Assembly: GCF_947179515.1 (NCBI RefSeq)
Contig: NC_067473.1
Coordinates: 93,999,850 to 94,063,849, forward strand
DNA from: Apodemus sylvaticus
Taxonomy: Eukaryota > Chordata > Mammalia > Rodentia > Muridae
Direction: 5' to 3'
Length of the DNA: 64,000 bases
The notes below the pieces were generated by a model. The model was not told the origin of the DNA and did no database searches. It was given only the letters and a program-made list of their open reading frames with translations. Every line of letters begins with the position of its first letter. Position 1 is the stretch's first letter. Both the position numbers and the translations under genes were made by a program. Positions 32,966 to 43,782 of this stretch are shown in pieces.

Positions 32966-33272
32966 ACGTGTTCCCTTGATGATAATAAAAATATATTTTC
33001 CAATATTGAGTCACAGTACATTCACTAAGTTGAAGAGAGAGTTGAGTGATTTGCTTCCATCTTGTATTCTTGCAATGCACTAGAAGCTATGAGCACAAAC
33101 TTCTGGGAGCTCATTTCATCCCTGATGATAACTAGCTGTGTGTCTGTATTACATTCCCCCATTCTCTGCAATTTATCTATGTGCATACAGACAACATTTA
33201 AGTCAATTTCAACTTACATAGGAAGACTAATTTTTTGATAGATATTTATAAGTGATTTGAACAGCTCAAGAT

Positions 33273-33502
33273 AAAGATTATGTTCATATGTAATCTGATT
33301 AAAACACTCATAGTATCTTTATTTATAAATATTCAAGGTAAAAAAGAAAAATGCCCATATGTAATAATAAATGTTATCATTACCAAAAGATCCAGCAACA
33401 GAGATATATTATTTATTTGTTCAAAGAATATGAGTGAACCTTGAAAGAAACATCTCCAGTTCACTGAAAGATATGTAGTGTATGATTTCATTCAGATGAA
33501 AA
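33273..33502. repeat. ~240-bp module, second unit (copy B)
   Basis: It matches 18556-18786 in copy A and the other two units. It ends 137 bp before the octamer of the V gene. Confidence 0.85.
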
Positions 33503-33638
33503 CAGACCTTTAACATTCAGCAATTCTCCTTTCAGTTATCAAATTTTGTTTTACTCCTTTTACTCTTGGAGTTATTTTTCACATTCAAGAAGTCCATGTA
33601 ACTGTCCCTTCTATGTACACTGATATACAGACCAGATA

Positions 33639-33646
33639 ATTTGCAT
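33639..33646 (+). promoter_or_regulatory. V-kappa promoter octamer (copy B)
   Basis: ATTTGCAT, 100 bp before the leader ATG at 33747, followed by a TATA-like GATAAAAAT at 33683-33691. The surroundings match copy A. Confidence 0.93.
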
Positions 33647-33746
33647 ATTGCTCCCTAGGGAGGCCCTTGCCCTGCTGGCCTGAGATAAAAATCTCAACTG
33701 TCCTCTTGCCTTCACTGATCACTCTCCTAAGTTCATCTCCTCAAAA

Positions 33747-34464
33747 ATGATGAGTCCTGCCCAGCTCCTGTTTCTGTTGATGCTCTGGATTCAGGGTAAG
33801 GAGAGTAGGAGGGAATGGAGGACAATGGCATTGGAGGGTGATCTCTGGGTGCCTATGTTCATTTGTGATGGGGCAGGTCACATTCTCCAGGATGTGAGGT
33901 TTTATTTTCTCTAATGAGAAATTCCAGATGGAATAGTACTTATATTAAGATCAATATTCTGAGATAGATTGGATTAATTGTAAAGACTCTGATGTTTAGA
34001 AACTTCAAATCACTTGTTTTTTTGAAAAGGCCTTTGATAAATAATATTTTTAAATTTCAAAAGCTGCCAGAATCTCACCTGAAAGGAAAAACATAAGAGA
34101 TTTCACAAAGAAGTTTGTACATGACTTTATACTACTGTATTATAATTTCAGAAACCAGCGGTGATGTTTTGATGACCCAGACTCCACTGTCTTTGTCGGT
34201 TACCATTGGACAACCAGCCTCCATCTCTTGCAAGTCAAGTCAGAGCCTCTTATATAGTAATGGAAAGACCTATTTGTATTGGTTATTACAGAGGCCAGGC
34301 CAGTCTCCAAAGCGCCTAATCTATCAGGTGTCCAAACTGGGCATTGGGGTCCCTGATAGGTTCAGTGGCAGTGGATCAGAGACAGATTTTACACTTAAAA
34401 TCAGCAGAGTGGAACCTGAGGATTTGGGCGTTTATTACTGTATGCAAGGTAGATTTTCTCCTCA
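33747..34464 (+). CDS. Immunoglobulin kappa V segment, IGKV1 subgroup, intact (copy B)
   Basis: The kappa light-chain V segment, paralogous to 19030-19762. Leader exon 33747-33795 reads MMSPAQLLFLLMLWIQ with a GTAAGG donor; the intron is 356 bp; the V exon 34152-34464 follows AATTTCAG. FR1 begins DVLMTQTPLSLSVTIGQ. Conserved Cys (ASISCKSS), Trp (LYWLLQRPGQ) and GVYYC are present. CDR1 is QSLLYSNGKTY, CDR2 QVS and CDR3 starts MQGRFSP, different from the copy A CDR3 start. It carries the same FR3 SGSGSETDF. The reading frame is open across the exon and splice sites are intact; only its RSS heptamer departs from consensus. Resembles mouse IGKV1-133/135. Confidence 0.95.
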
Positions 34465-34492
34465 CACACTGATACAGACCCTAACAAAAACC
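34465..34492 (+). promoter_or_regulatory. 12-spacer recombination signal with variant heptamer (copy B)
   Basis: The heptamer CACACTG (34465-34471) differs from CACAGTG at position 5. The spacer is 12 bp (34472-34483) and the nonamer ACAAAAACC (34484-34492) is perfect. The first three heptamer bases, most important for RAG cutting, are kept. Compared with copy A it has the weaker heptamer but the better nonamer. Confidence 0.93.
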
Positions 34493-34835
34493 TCCTTGCC
34501 TGAGGCAGCCCTGCTGGCAAGGTGCTGCTTGAATGGAGAGGAACAGAGCACTCAGTGTGTGTGAGAGGGAGATGCTGGGGAACAAGAGTAATTGCAGATG
34601 AGAGCTCTGGTTAGACTCATGTGGCTGGATGAGTGGTTTGTCTAGATCTCAAGTGCCGACAATTTCTGGTCCTTCTTCTAATAGCCATTGTGTTGCCTCT
34701 GCATCAGAAGCATCTCCTTTCATTAATCTAGATGATTTTTGATAATTTTAACTATTTTTCATTAAGTCTTTGAGCTTCGTTTTTCTTGTTTTTTAAATAA
34801 AATGAAGTATGTGCGTTTATTAAATTCTCACGCAG

Positions 34836-36833
34836 CTATCCTGGGTTTTTTGTTGTTCCAGATGAATCTGAGAATTGCTTTTTCTAACTCTGTGAAGAAC
34901 TGAGTTGGGATTTTGATGGGGATTGCATTGAATCTGTAGATTGCTTTTGGCAAGATGGCCATTTTAACTATATTAATCCTGCCGATCCACAAGCATGGCA
35001 GATTTTTCCATTTTCTGAGGTCTTCTTCGATTTCCTTCTTCAGAAACCTGAAGTTCTTGTCATATAGATCTTTCACTTGTTTGGTTAGAGTCACACCAAG
35101 ATACTTTATATTGTTTGTGGCTATTGTGAAGGGTTTCATTTCCCTAACTTCTTTCTCAGACTGCTTATCCTTTGAGTATAGGAAGGCAAGTGATTTGCTT
35201 GAGTTGATTTTATAACCAGCCACTTTGCTGAAATTGTTTATCAGCTGTAGGAGTTCTCTGGTGGACGTTTTCGGGTCACTTAAGTGGGCTATCATGCCAT
35301 CTGCAAATAGTGATAATTTGACTTCTTCCTTTCCAATTTGTATCTCCTTGACCTCCTTATGTTGTCTAATTGCTATAGCTAGAACTTCAAGTACTATATT
35401 GAAAAGATATGGAGAGAGAGGACAGTCTTGTCTAGTCCCTGATTTTAGTGGGATTGCTTCAAGTTTCTCTCTGTTTAGTTTGATGTTGGCTACCGGTTTG
35501 CTGTATATTGCCTTAACTATGTTTGGGTATGGGCCTTGAATTCCTGTTCTTTCCAAGACTTTTAGCATGAAAGGATGCTGAATTTTGTCAAATGCTTTTT
35601 CTGCATCTAATGAGATGATCATATGGTTTTTTTCTTTGAGTTTTTTTATGTAGTGGATAGCATTGATGGATTTCCTTATATCGAACCATCCCTGCATCCC
35701 TGGGATGAAGCCTAGTTGATCATGGTGGATGATTGTTTTGATGTGTTCTTGGATTCGGTTGGTAAGAATTTTATTAAGTATTTTTGCATCAATATTCATA
35801 AGAGAAATTGGCCTGAAGTTCTCTTTCTTTGTTGGATCTTTGTGTGGTTTTGGTATCAGCGTAATTGTGGCTTCATAGAACGAGTTGGCTAGAGTTCCTT
35901 CTGTTTCTATTTTGTGGAATAGTTTGAAGAGTATTGGTGTTAGGTCTTCTATGAAGGTTTGATAGAATTCTGCACTGAAGCCATCTGGTCCGTACTTTTT
36001 TTTGGTTGGGAAACTTTCTATGACCCTTTTTATTTCTTCTGGTGTTATGGGACTGTTTAGTTGGTCTATTTGATCCTGATTTAGTTTTGGTGTTGGATAG
36101 CTGTCTAGGAAACTGTCCATTTCCTCCAGATTCTCCAGTTGTGTTGAGTATAGGCTTTTGTAGTAGGATCTAATGAGTTTTTTAATTTCCTCAGTTTCTG
36201 TTGTTATATCTCCCTTTTCATATCTAAGTTTGTTAATCTGGATACTGTCTCTGTGCCCTTTGTTTAGTCTGGCTAATGGTTTATCTATCTTGTTGATTTT
36301 CTTAAAGAACCAGCTCCTGGTTTTGTTGATTCTTTGTATGGTTCTCTTTGTTTCTACTTGATTGATTTCAGCCCTGAGTTTGATGATTTCCTGCTTTCCA
36401 CCCTTCTCCTGGGTGAAATAGCTTCTTTTTGTTCCAGGGCTTTCAGGTGTGTCATTAAACTGTTAGTGTATGCTCTCTCCATTTTCTTTTTGGATTCACT
36501 CAGGGCTATGAGTTTTCCTCTTAGCACTGCTTTCATTGTGTCTCATAGATTTGGGTATGTTGTGTCTTCATTTTCATTAAGTTCTAAAAAGTCTTTAATT
36601 TCTTTCTTTATTTCTTCCTTGACCAAGGTATCATTGAGTAGAATATTGTTCAGTTTCCACGTGTATGTGGGTTTTCAGTGAAGCAGTATTCAGCAAAACC
36701 AGAACGGGGAAGTGGGAAGGGGTGGGTGGGAGGACAGGGGAAGAGAAGGGGGCTTACGGGACTTTCGGGGAGTGGGGGGGCTAGAAAAGGGAAATCATTT
36801 GAAATGTAAATAAATTATATCGAATAAAAAAAA
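34836..36833. mobile_element. L1 with inverted 5' part (twin-priming type)
   Basis: The left part (34836-36675) is L1 ORF2 on the minus strand, from the end of the endonuclease to the thumb region, with a 430-codon open frame at 34828-36120 that includes SGTRQDCPLSPYLFN and LFADGMIAH (FADD changed to FADG, so the catalytic Asp is lost). At about 36675 it switches to plus-strand L1 3'UTR (36676-36833) with the G-rich tract and A-tail. About 1.3 kb of ORF2 end and early 3'UTR is missing at the switch. This order is the product expected from twin priming. Confidence 0.88.
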
Positions 36834-37852
36834 GGCTAATGTGATCTTATACCCTATATGAAGTAGGACAGTGTTTTATGTAGACTGTTAAAGATGTGTA
36901 GTAGAAACCACAATTGATCCGCACAAACAAAAGTGGTTTAGCTAAAAATTCAAAGGCAAAAATAAAATATAATATTGAAGAAATGTTTAAAGAAAGCCAC
37001 AAAAGAGAAAAAGGTAAACAAAGAAAAAAGTTTAAATTGAAACAATATATACCTAGGATTTTTTTCCTCTAGGGTCTCATCAAATGTGCCAGGTGATTAC
37101 CTAGGCTTTTCCAGTCAAAGGAGCTGGAGCTGACTATTCCCCTGAATCTTCTGTGACCTGAAATTGACATGACTCCAAAACCCAACTGTTCTTTGCCTAC
37201 TCATGTACACTTTTATGCCATTCATGGATAATGCTTTAACTTGGACATGGCATAATCTATGCACATTCCAGAAGATCTTTTGTTTAATTCTTTCTGTAGG
37301 CTCTGACCTGAAACCCCAGGCTCAGTGCTGCTGGATCCTTCCGTGCCTCCCTTACTTAACCTGATACAGAAGCTGACCTCAGGTCAAATCCTAATGCCAC
37401 TTTGGGACTCACCTGGTTTACAGTACATGTTTTGGGATTCTGGTTTTTTTAGACACTGCCTTGTGTTGGAAAGTGGGTCTTCATGTCACTTGTTCTGGGT
37501 GCTGTTTGTTTATGAGAGGTTAGGTTACTTCCTTATTAGTTCATCCAGGATGAAAGTGTTTTTGCTTTGCTCTCGTGCTCAGCTAAGTCCCGTTTAGATG
37601 TTCTCACACAAATGAAGTCTCCAACGCTAGAGCCTCCTTCCAAGTTGCTTCTTTATCCAAGTCTCCCAAGTCTAGGCAGTAGCTCAGACTTCTGCCTGAG
37701 GTTGTTTTTCCCCTTTAAAGAACAGTCTGCATCCCATGGGGTTTTGATTTGCTGCTGCTGTTTGTTGCTTGCTTGCTTGATTTAATATGACTTAGTTTGG
37801 TTTTGGTTCTTTTTGTCTTATTTTGCGGGGGTGGGTGATTTGTTGCTATTTT

Positions 37853-37976
37853 GTTTTATTGAGACAAGGTTTCACTCTTTAGCTCTGGCTGGGAACTCAT
37901 CAAATAACTAAAGTTGGCCTGGAGCCCTCACAGCAATCCTCCTGCCTCAGCCTTCCCAGTGCTGGGGTTACAGGTG
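37853..37976 (-). mobile_element. Old B1-like or B4-like SINE fragment
   Basis: Reverse orientation: TTGAGACAAGGTTTCACTCT, then GCTCTGGCTGGGAACTCA, then CCTCCTGCCTCAGCCTTCCC and GTGCTGGGGTTACAGG. It is more diverged than the B1s at 9 and 18 kb. The subfamily is not resolved. Confidence 0.7.
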
Positions 37977-38255
37977 GAAGCTATTGGCTCCAGATTACAC
38001 CATCTGTTTTTACTTTTCTTTCCAATTCATCATTTTCTCTAATACAATTAAATGTCATTAGCCCTGCTTTGATGTCACTGTTGGCTCAGAGGATATAAAT
38101 TACCCATTTCCACATGTTTAGAGCCATAGAAAATTTTATGCACCACCTATCTGTTTATCTGTTGTCTGCCCGTGAGTCTGTGTATCTGTCTATCTATATA
38201 TTTATGTAATTGTCTGCCATTTATCTATTTTTAATTTATTTTACATATTTTTTAA

Positions 38256-38373
38256 AGATTTATTTATTTTACATATGTGAGTACACTGTTGCTGTCTTCA
38301 GACACATCAGAGAGACCATTGGATCCCATTACAGACAGTTGTGAGCCACCATGTGGTTGCTGGGAATTGATTA
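38256..38373 (-). mobile_element. B2-type SINE fragment
   Basis: Reverse complement of the B2/B3 3' half: AAAGATTTATTTATTTTAC, GAGTACACTGTTGCTGTCTT, CAGACACATCAGAGAG and GAGCCACCATGTGGTTGCTG. The tRNA-like promoter half is missing. Confidence 0.85.
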
Positions 38374-38399
38374 AAGACTCTTATCAGGAACATGTTTTG

Positions 38400-39672
38400 A
38401 TTGTGAAGATTCTGTGGTTTTGGTTAGTTGGGGCTGAAGAATCAGCTGTGATTAACAAGATACCAGAACCACTAAAGTAAATCTTTGTGTTACTGGGACT
38501 ACTGATTCTGGTTAGCTGGAGCTAAGAAATTAGTGGTGATTAAGAAGAGACCAGCACCACTGAGGTGAAATCTTCTGGGAAGTGTTTTCTGAGAGCATAG
38601 AGACTGTGTTCCAGAGATAGCCAAGGTTATGCCTTGTGCTGCAGTAAGAGTCTGATACTGTGTAAGAGTCACACAGGTGGTACTGGTTTTGAAGGCATAA
38701 AAGGGTTATGAAGAGCAGCTGAGGCTCAGCACTGTGAGAGGCCACAGATGGCCACTGGTGAAGGTGCAGCCTTGGTTGCAATTGATGGCCCAGGACTGAA
38801 GGGGTCATGCAAAGGAGCTGAGGTATGGCACCATGAAGAGAGCCTATGAGAGGCTTTTGGTGAAGCCTAGTTACATTGGAAGACAGCAGAGTTTTAGAGA
38901 TGACAGTGCCATGAGATAACCACCAGGAACAGCAGCAGCAGTGGAATACAGGCAGCTGGAGCCTAGAAGACAAGGTGTGTGCTACAAAGGGAGAAGTGAA
39001 CCAAGCCCTTGGAGGAGCCCAAAATATCATGAGTTGGATCCCAGACATTGGACCACCAGAGTTTGATTTTTGCTTTTGATTGTTGACTGTGCCCTAATAT
39101 TTTTCTCTCTTGAAAGAAGAAAGTATTTTAGTGGAGCCCACAGGTTAGAGACTAAATTTTTAAAAGACTTTGAATTTTAAAAGATATTGGATATTTTAAA
39201 GAGATTGAACTTTTAATATGTAAAGACTATGGGACTTTTAAAGTTATTTAGATCTTGGGGATGAATAAGGAAGTAAGGGTTGAGGCTTAACAGTGATTTG
39301 TTTGTGTGTCAAGGTGACAAGGGGCCAATTGTACTGCCTGGTTTTGTGTGTCAACTTGATAGACTAGAGTTATCACAGAGAATGGGGCTTCAGTTGGGGA
39401 AGTGCCTCCATGAGATCCAGCTGTGGGGCATTTTCTCAATTAATGATCAAGGGGGGAGGGCCCTTGTGGGTGGTACCATCTCTGGGTTGGTAGTCTTGGG
39501 TTCTGTAAGAGAGCAAGCTGAACAAGCCAGGGGAAGAAAGCCAGTAAGAAACATTCCTCTATGGCCTCTGCATCAGCTCCTGCTTCCTGACCTACTTGAG
39601 TTCTAGTCCTGACCTCCTTTAGTGATAAACAGCAATTTTGAACTGTAAGCTGAATAAACCTTTTCCTCCCCC
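38400..39672 (+). repeat. Rodent interspersed repeat, composite (class uncertain)
   Basis: The part 39335-39672 (TTTTGTGTGTCAACTTGAT, then GAGATCCAGCTGTGGGGCAT, then GGTGGTACCATC) recurs at 55121-55390, so it is a family. Its known full-length form carries hAT-like ends related to the 43783-44120 repeat; I recall such elements as URR1-like, but the name needs a library search. The upstream 38400-39335 part may belong to the same or another repeat. Its AATAAA supplies the poly(A) signal at 39653. Confidence 0.5.
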
Positions 39673-39695
39673 AAAAAACAAACAAACAAAAAAAG

Positions 39696-40506
39696 AAGTG
39701 CTCAACATCATTAGTCATTAGGGAAATGCAAATCAAAACAACCCTGGGATTTCACCTTACACCAGTCAGAATGGCTAAGGTCAAAAACTCAGGAGACAGC
39801 AGGTGTTGGCGAGGATGTGGAGAAAGAGGAACACTCCTCCACTGCTGGTGGGGCTGTAAGATGGTACAACCACTGTGGAAATCAGTCTGGCAGTTCCTCA
39901 GAAAACTGGACATGACACTTCCGGAGGACCCCGCTATACCTCTCCTGGGCATATACCCAAAGGATTCCCCAGCATGCAATAAAGACACATGCTCCATTAT
40001 ATTCATAGCAGTCTTATTTATAATAGCCAGAAGCTGGAAAGAACCCAGATGTCCCTCAAAGGAGGAATGGATACAGAAAATGTGGTATATTTACACAATG
40101 GACTACTACTCAGCAATTAGAAACAATGAATTCACAAAATTTTTAGGCAAATGGTTTGATCTGGAAAATATCATCCTAAGTGAGGTAACCCAGTCACAAA
40201 AGAATACACATGGAATGCAATCTCTGATAAGTGGATATTAATTAGCCCAGAAGCTCTGAATACCCAAGGCACAAATCGCATAACAAATGACTCCCATGAA
40301 GAAGTATGGAGAAGGTCCTGATCCTGGAAAGGATTGATCTAGCACTGGAGGGGAATATAAGGACAGAGAAAAACATGAGGGAGGTGATTGGAGAATGGAT
40401 GGAGAGAAGAAGGTTTATGGGACATATGGGGAGGGGGGGATCTGGGAAAGGGGAAATCATTTGGAATGTAAACAGAGAATATAGAAAATAAAAATATAAA
40501 AAAAAA
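39696..40506 (+). mobile_element. 5'-truncated L1 inside the A-tail of the preceding insertion
   Basis: L1 ORF2 C-terminus (open 39726-40241: GDSRCWRGCGERGTLLHCWW, NKDTCSIIFIAVLFIIARSW, ending SLISGY) and 3'UTR with a terminal ATAGAAAATAAAAATATAAA. It begins within an A/AAAC-rich tail and ends in A-rich sequence. Directly beyond lies CTCACACAG (40507-40515), matching CTCACGCAG at 34827-34835, which flanks the whole composite. Confidence 0.9.
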
Positions 40507-43500
40507 CTCACACAGATTTTTAAATGTTTAGATGTCTATCCATATGTGTTTTTATCTTTCTAAGTAGACTTGGGAGCATTATTCTAAATGTCTTCTAAAA
40601 TAAATGTGTAGATTTTATTTTCTAAGGGACATTGTAACCAGATATTCAATATATTCATTTAGAGATTTACTTTTACTTCCTTTCCAATGTTTCTTAAGTC
40701 TTCATGTTGATGTTGGTGATTCTGGCATAATTGCTGGAGGCTGGACCCATGAATGGGTTCCAGAGTGGATGTAAGGAACAGGGGAGGGGCAGGATGAGTA
40801 AGACACCAAGACTGGGAGACTTTGCCAGTCAGAAAACTTCTTTATTTATACATGTTCTAAAACATTCATGGTTTCATGAAATACAAATCATATCATTTAG
40901 TCCTGAGCATACTTCTCTCAGTTCCAGGTTAAACACAGGTAGAAAAATTTCATTATCATCAACTCTATATCCTTATTCTTAAAATTCCACAAATCATTTT
41001 AGCTTAAGTAAGCAAGCAAGAACCTTGTGGTTTCAAGATGATTGGAGAGTTCGATGGTATCTGAGCCAGTCCAAGCAAATCGCCCTTCTCTAAGCAGTTT
41101 ATCATCTTTTAATGCTCAGTCATATTATTTGCAGATTTGCCTATGCCTGAGAGTTCAGGATTAGGCATTGTTGAAGTTTTTATTTGTAATCTTATATAAG
41201 AATTTGTTTAATAAAAGAATTGTTCTTTTTCTACATTAATTAACATTACAACAACCTGATATAAACTAATCTTACCCAAGAATAACAAATCCTAATACTT
41301 CATTCTTCTTGTGTTCTTTTTTTATCATTCTTGGATCACCTATACATGGTATCCTGTTATCTTAGTCATTTTAGTTTCTGTTGCTGAGTTTTTACTAGGG
41401 CCTAAGTATGTATGGTCTTTTATCTCGTAGTTTAAAATTCTAAGAAATTCTACATATACTGTAATAATATTTCTGTGCTAGCATCTGTTGTTGTTTGTTC
41501 TGTCATGGTGAATCTTGTCAGCTACCTCTGAGCTGAAACTATTCTAATTATTTTGTTTCATGAACTTCCTTAGGGGCAGATACTAATTTTTCAAGGCACA
41601 GAGATGACTCCCAAATAGGTGCAACTAAGATTATTTCCTTGAAAACAGGAGTTGTACATTTAGGACTTTCTTAAGGAAATACAAAGATAATTTTTGTTAG
41701 AGAAAACATGGCTGAGTCATAATGCCAACAGCCCCCAAGGGTGTAACATGCAGAGACTCAAATTGATAATAAAGGCCTCAGGTCAGCAATCCCAGCATGT
41801 GGCTCAGCTTTGCTGTCCCCTTGTCAAAGCAGCTCCTCTGTCTTCTTGACTTAGACCTTTTACCTAGGAAATGACTCTGCCACATAATTGTTGGGTTTAC
41901 AAGTTTGATTGATGGTTTTCATAATGAAAGACATACTTGGAAAATGCCTGGGAAATAGCCTGGCCACTACAGGTTGTACTTAGTTTTCAGTGTGTATGCT
42001 ATTGTAGTCAGTGTAATTCGTCAACTGTAATCAACATCAACAAAGCCTGCAAGTATCCCAGTGGCCAATCCTTTGAAATCTGAGGTTTGCCCACCTACTG
42101 AGAGTTGGTTTTTCTCAGTTTGTATCTTACCTGCATTCAAAGTCAGGGTTGAAGCAGGACTGTTTTTCAATCTGTGGAGGATCCACATTCCTCTGTGTCT
42201 TAGGGTGCCTGTGGGATCACAGAGGGACATGATGGTTTGGTGATTGAGAATACAATACTGATTGGATGCCCTCTATGAAGAAGTAAAAGAGTAAGAAATT
42301 TACAGCAGCTCCCCACAGTGCCTATGAGTGAAAATACATCAGCAACAAAGACTCCTGGGGTATGTATAGGAATTCTAGGGATATAGCTCTTATTTGTATT
42401 CTCTGACAGGTACAGGAGTTGCTTTTGCATGCAAATAGTTGTCATGCAGTAAATCAAGGTACAGACTCAGAACATGTCATAATTTTATTGCAATGCCATG
42501 TAATTTGTTTAAGTATCTTCATGAGGTTTCATTTCATTGCCGGTGTTTTTCTATATACTCCAACTGAACAGTATTCATTCTTTGCTCTGACTCTAGTGTA
42601 AATGTAAGCATAACAGGCACCCCTCATTACTTATTGTTTTGGAGGTCTCTGAGGTCTTTGTGGATGCTATCTTGAATCAGTGAATCTGTCTGTCTGTCTG
42701 GCTATCTGCCTCTCAATCATCTATCTACCTACTTACTTACCACTGTCTGTCTGTCTGTCTGTCTGTCTATTTTTCTATTTCTGTCTCTTTCTCAATGATT
42801 ACATACATGTACACCATTTTACTATTTCTATCTTTTAGCCTCTTCCTACTCATGCTGACCTCATGTTCTCAATTAGTATTCCCTTCTGCTTTCATGTCTT
42901 TTTTTCCAGAGAGGCACAGATTCTTATGATCATGACTGCAATGCAACTCTAGTCATTTTTCTTTAGGAAGTCATTTTTTAAAATAAGCCTCTCCTGTCAT
43001 TTATTGAATAGATTCTCTCTCTCTCTTTCCTTTCCTTCTCTATGCATCCCTCCCTCCCACTTTTTATCTATCCCTCCCTTCCTCTTCACTATCACTGACT
43101 TCACAATGTAACTTTCCTCCACACTTAATAATGAACAGAAATGTAGGTTCCTGTTCCTTATTAATAGTTAACAAAAGTCAAGCATTTAGATGGTCAATAA
43201 ATGCTTCCTCAATTGAGTGAGCAACAGATCCTCCAAAATATAATGGACATGGGTGACAAACACTGAAACTGATTGGAACATAAGTCATAAATTTTACTGA
43301 AAAATAAGAATTACAACCAACATATGCCATGCACATAACTGTGAGAACCTCAGAGAGTAGATGGAGATAAGAGTTTCAATTGAAGCACTTGATTTTTTTC
43401 TTGATACTTTGAATCTCTGTTAGTCTTTTGTGATATGATCTGAAGACATGATTATACACTGTTATTACATCCAATTATACTTTATGACACATCTGTCCTT

Positions 43501-43782
43501 AGAAATAAGATGCAAATCGCATCTACTAAGGCCCAATACTAAAGCCAAAACTTTCATCTTGAGATTTTTTGTTGTTGTTCCTTTGATTGTGTGTGTTTAT
43601 TTGTGTGTGTTTGTATGTGTGTGTAGGGTCCAAGTGCAGAGGGCAGAAATTGAGGGAAAGGGGGATAAGTATGATGTAAAATTTACAAAAATCAACAAAC
43701 AGTTAAAAATTATGAACAGTCACGTCCACCCAAAATTTTGACAAATCTAGTAACTCTTGGTTGGGAATCAGAGCATGTACTT
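40507..43782. other. Igkv intergenic spacer 3' of the copy B gene
   Basis: The V-gene flank resumes here (GATTTTTAAATG, as at copy A 20140). No V segment, leader or RSS is seen. A possible minus-strand LTR 3' part begins at TGCTGG (40732), with CTTTATTTATA (AATAAA on the minus strand) near 40840, but no second end was found. Microsatellites are at 42686-42770; 42780-43120 is pyrimidine-rich. Confidence 0.5.
42686..42770. repeat. Microsatellite (TCTG/TCTA)n, interrupted
   Basis: Runs of CTGT repeats (42688-42701 and 42745-42769) are separated by variant CTAT/CTAC units. It is a length-variable tetranucleotide repeat. Confidence 0.9.

Larger units (their letters stand above)
32093..33638. other. 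Spacer from L1 to V promoter (copy B)
   Basis: The counterpart of 16712-18921 without the L1 and B1 of copy A. It contains a T-rich run at 32150-32180 and two ~240-bp modules. No gene is seen. Confidence 0.6.
21104..34835 (+). repeat. Tandem segmental duplication, copy B (V-kappa unit)
   Basis: The second copy of 10715-20170, with the same order of old L1, spacer, V-kappa pseudogene, spacer, two ~240-bp modules and V gene. It is longer because of the 5.9-kb L1 at 26140-32080 and a small L1 3'UTR piece at about 32828-32965. Its 3' flank is interrupted at 34836 and resumes at 40507. Confidence 0.93.
36834..39695 (+). other. Non-L1 DNA between two L1s: candidate 3' transduction
   Basis: About 2.86 kb starts right after an L1 A-tail and ends with AATAAA (39653-39658), then 14 bp, then an A-rich tail (39673-39695). 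That looks like the 3' end of an RNA that read through the L1 poly(A) signal into flanking DNA. Inside are unrecognised sequence (36834-37800), an old B1-like SINE, a B2-like SINE and a rodent interspersed repeat. No gene with a convincing reading frame is seen. Confidence 0.55.

Noticed and set aside
37325..37785. Small open frames in the candidate transduced DNA
   Set aside because: No known domain, no homology I recognise, overlapping frames of chance length; kept only as non-coding DNA.
38530..39048. 172-codon reverse open frame
   Set aside because: It lies across an interspersed repeat, lacks domain signals and is a chance frame.
40732..41000. Minus-strand LTR
   Set aside because: It has a TG start and an AATAAA-like site in the expected order, but no second end, no flanking repeat and no family match, so it is not called as a feature.
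42420..42460. Octamer-like TTTGCATGCAAAT as a V promoter
   Set aside because: No leader, splice donor or V exon follows within 1 kb on either strand.
42686..42770. CRISPR-like repeat array
   Set aside because: It is a plain tetranucleotide microsatellite with no spacers, in a mammalian genome.
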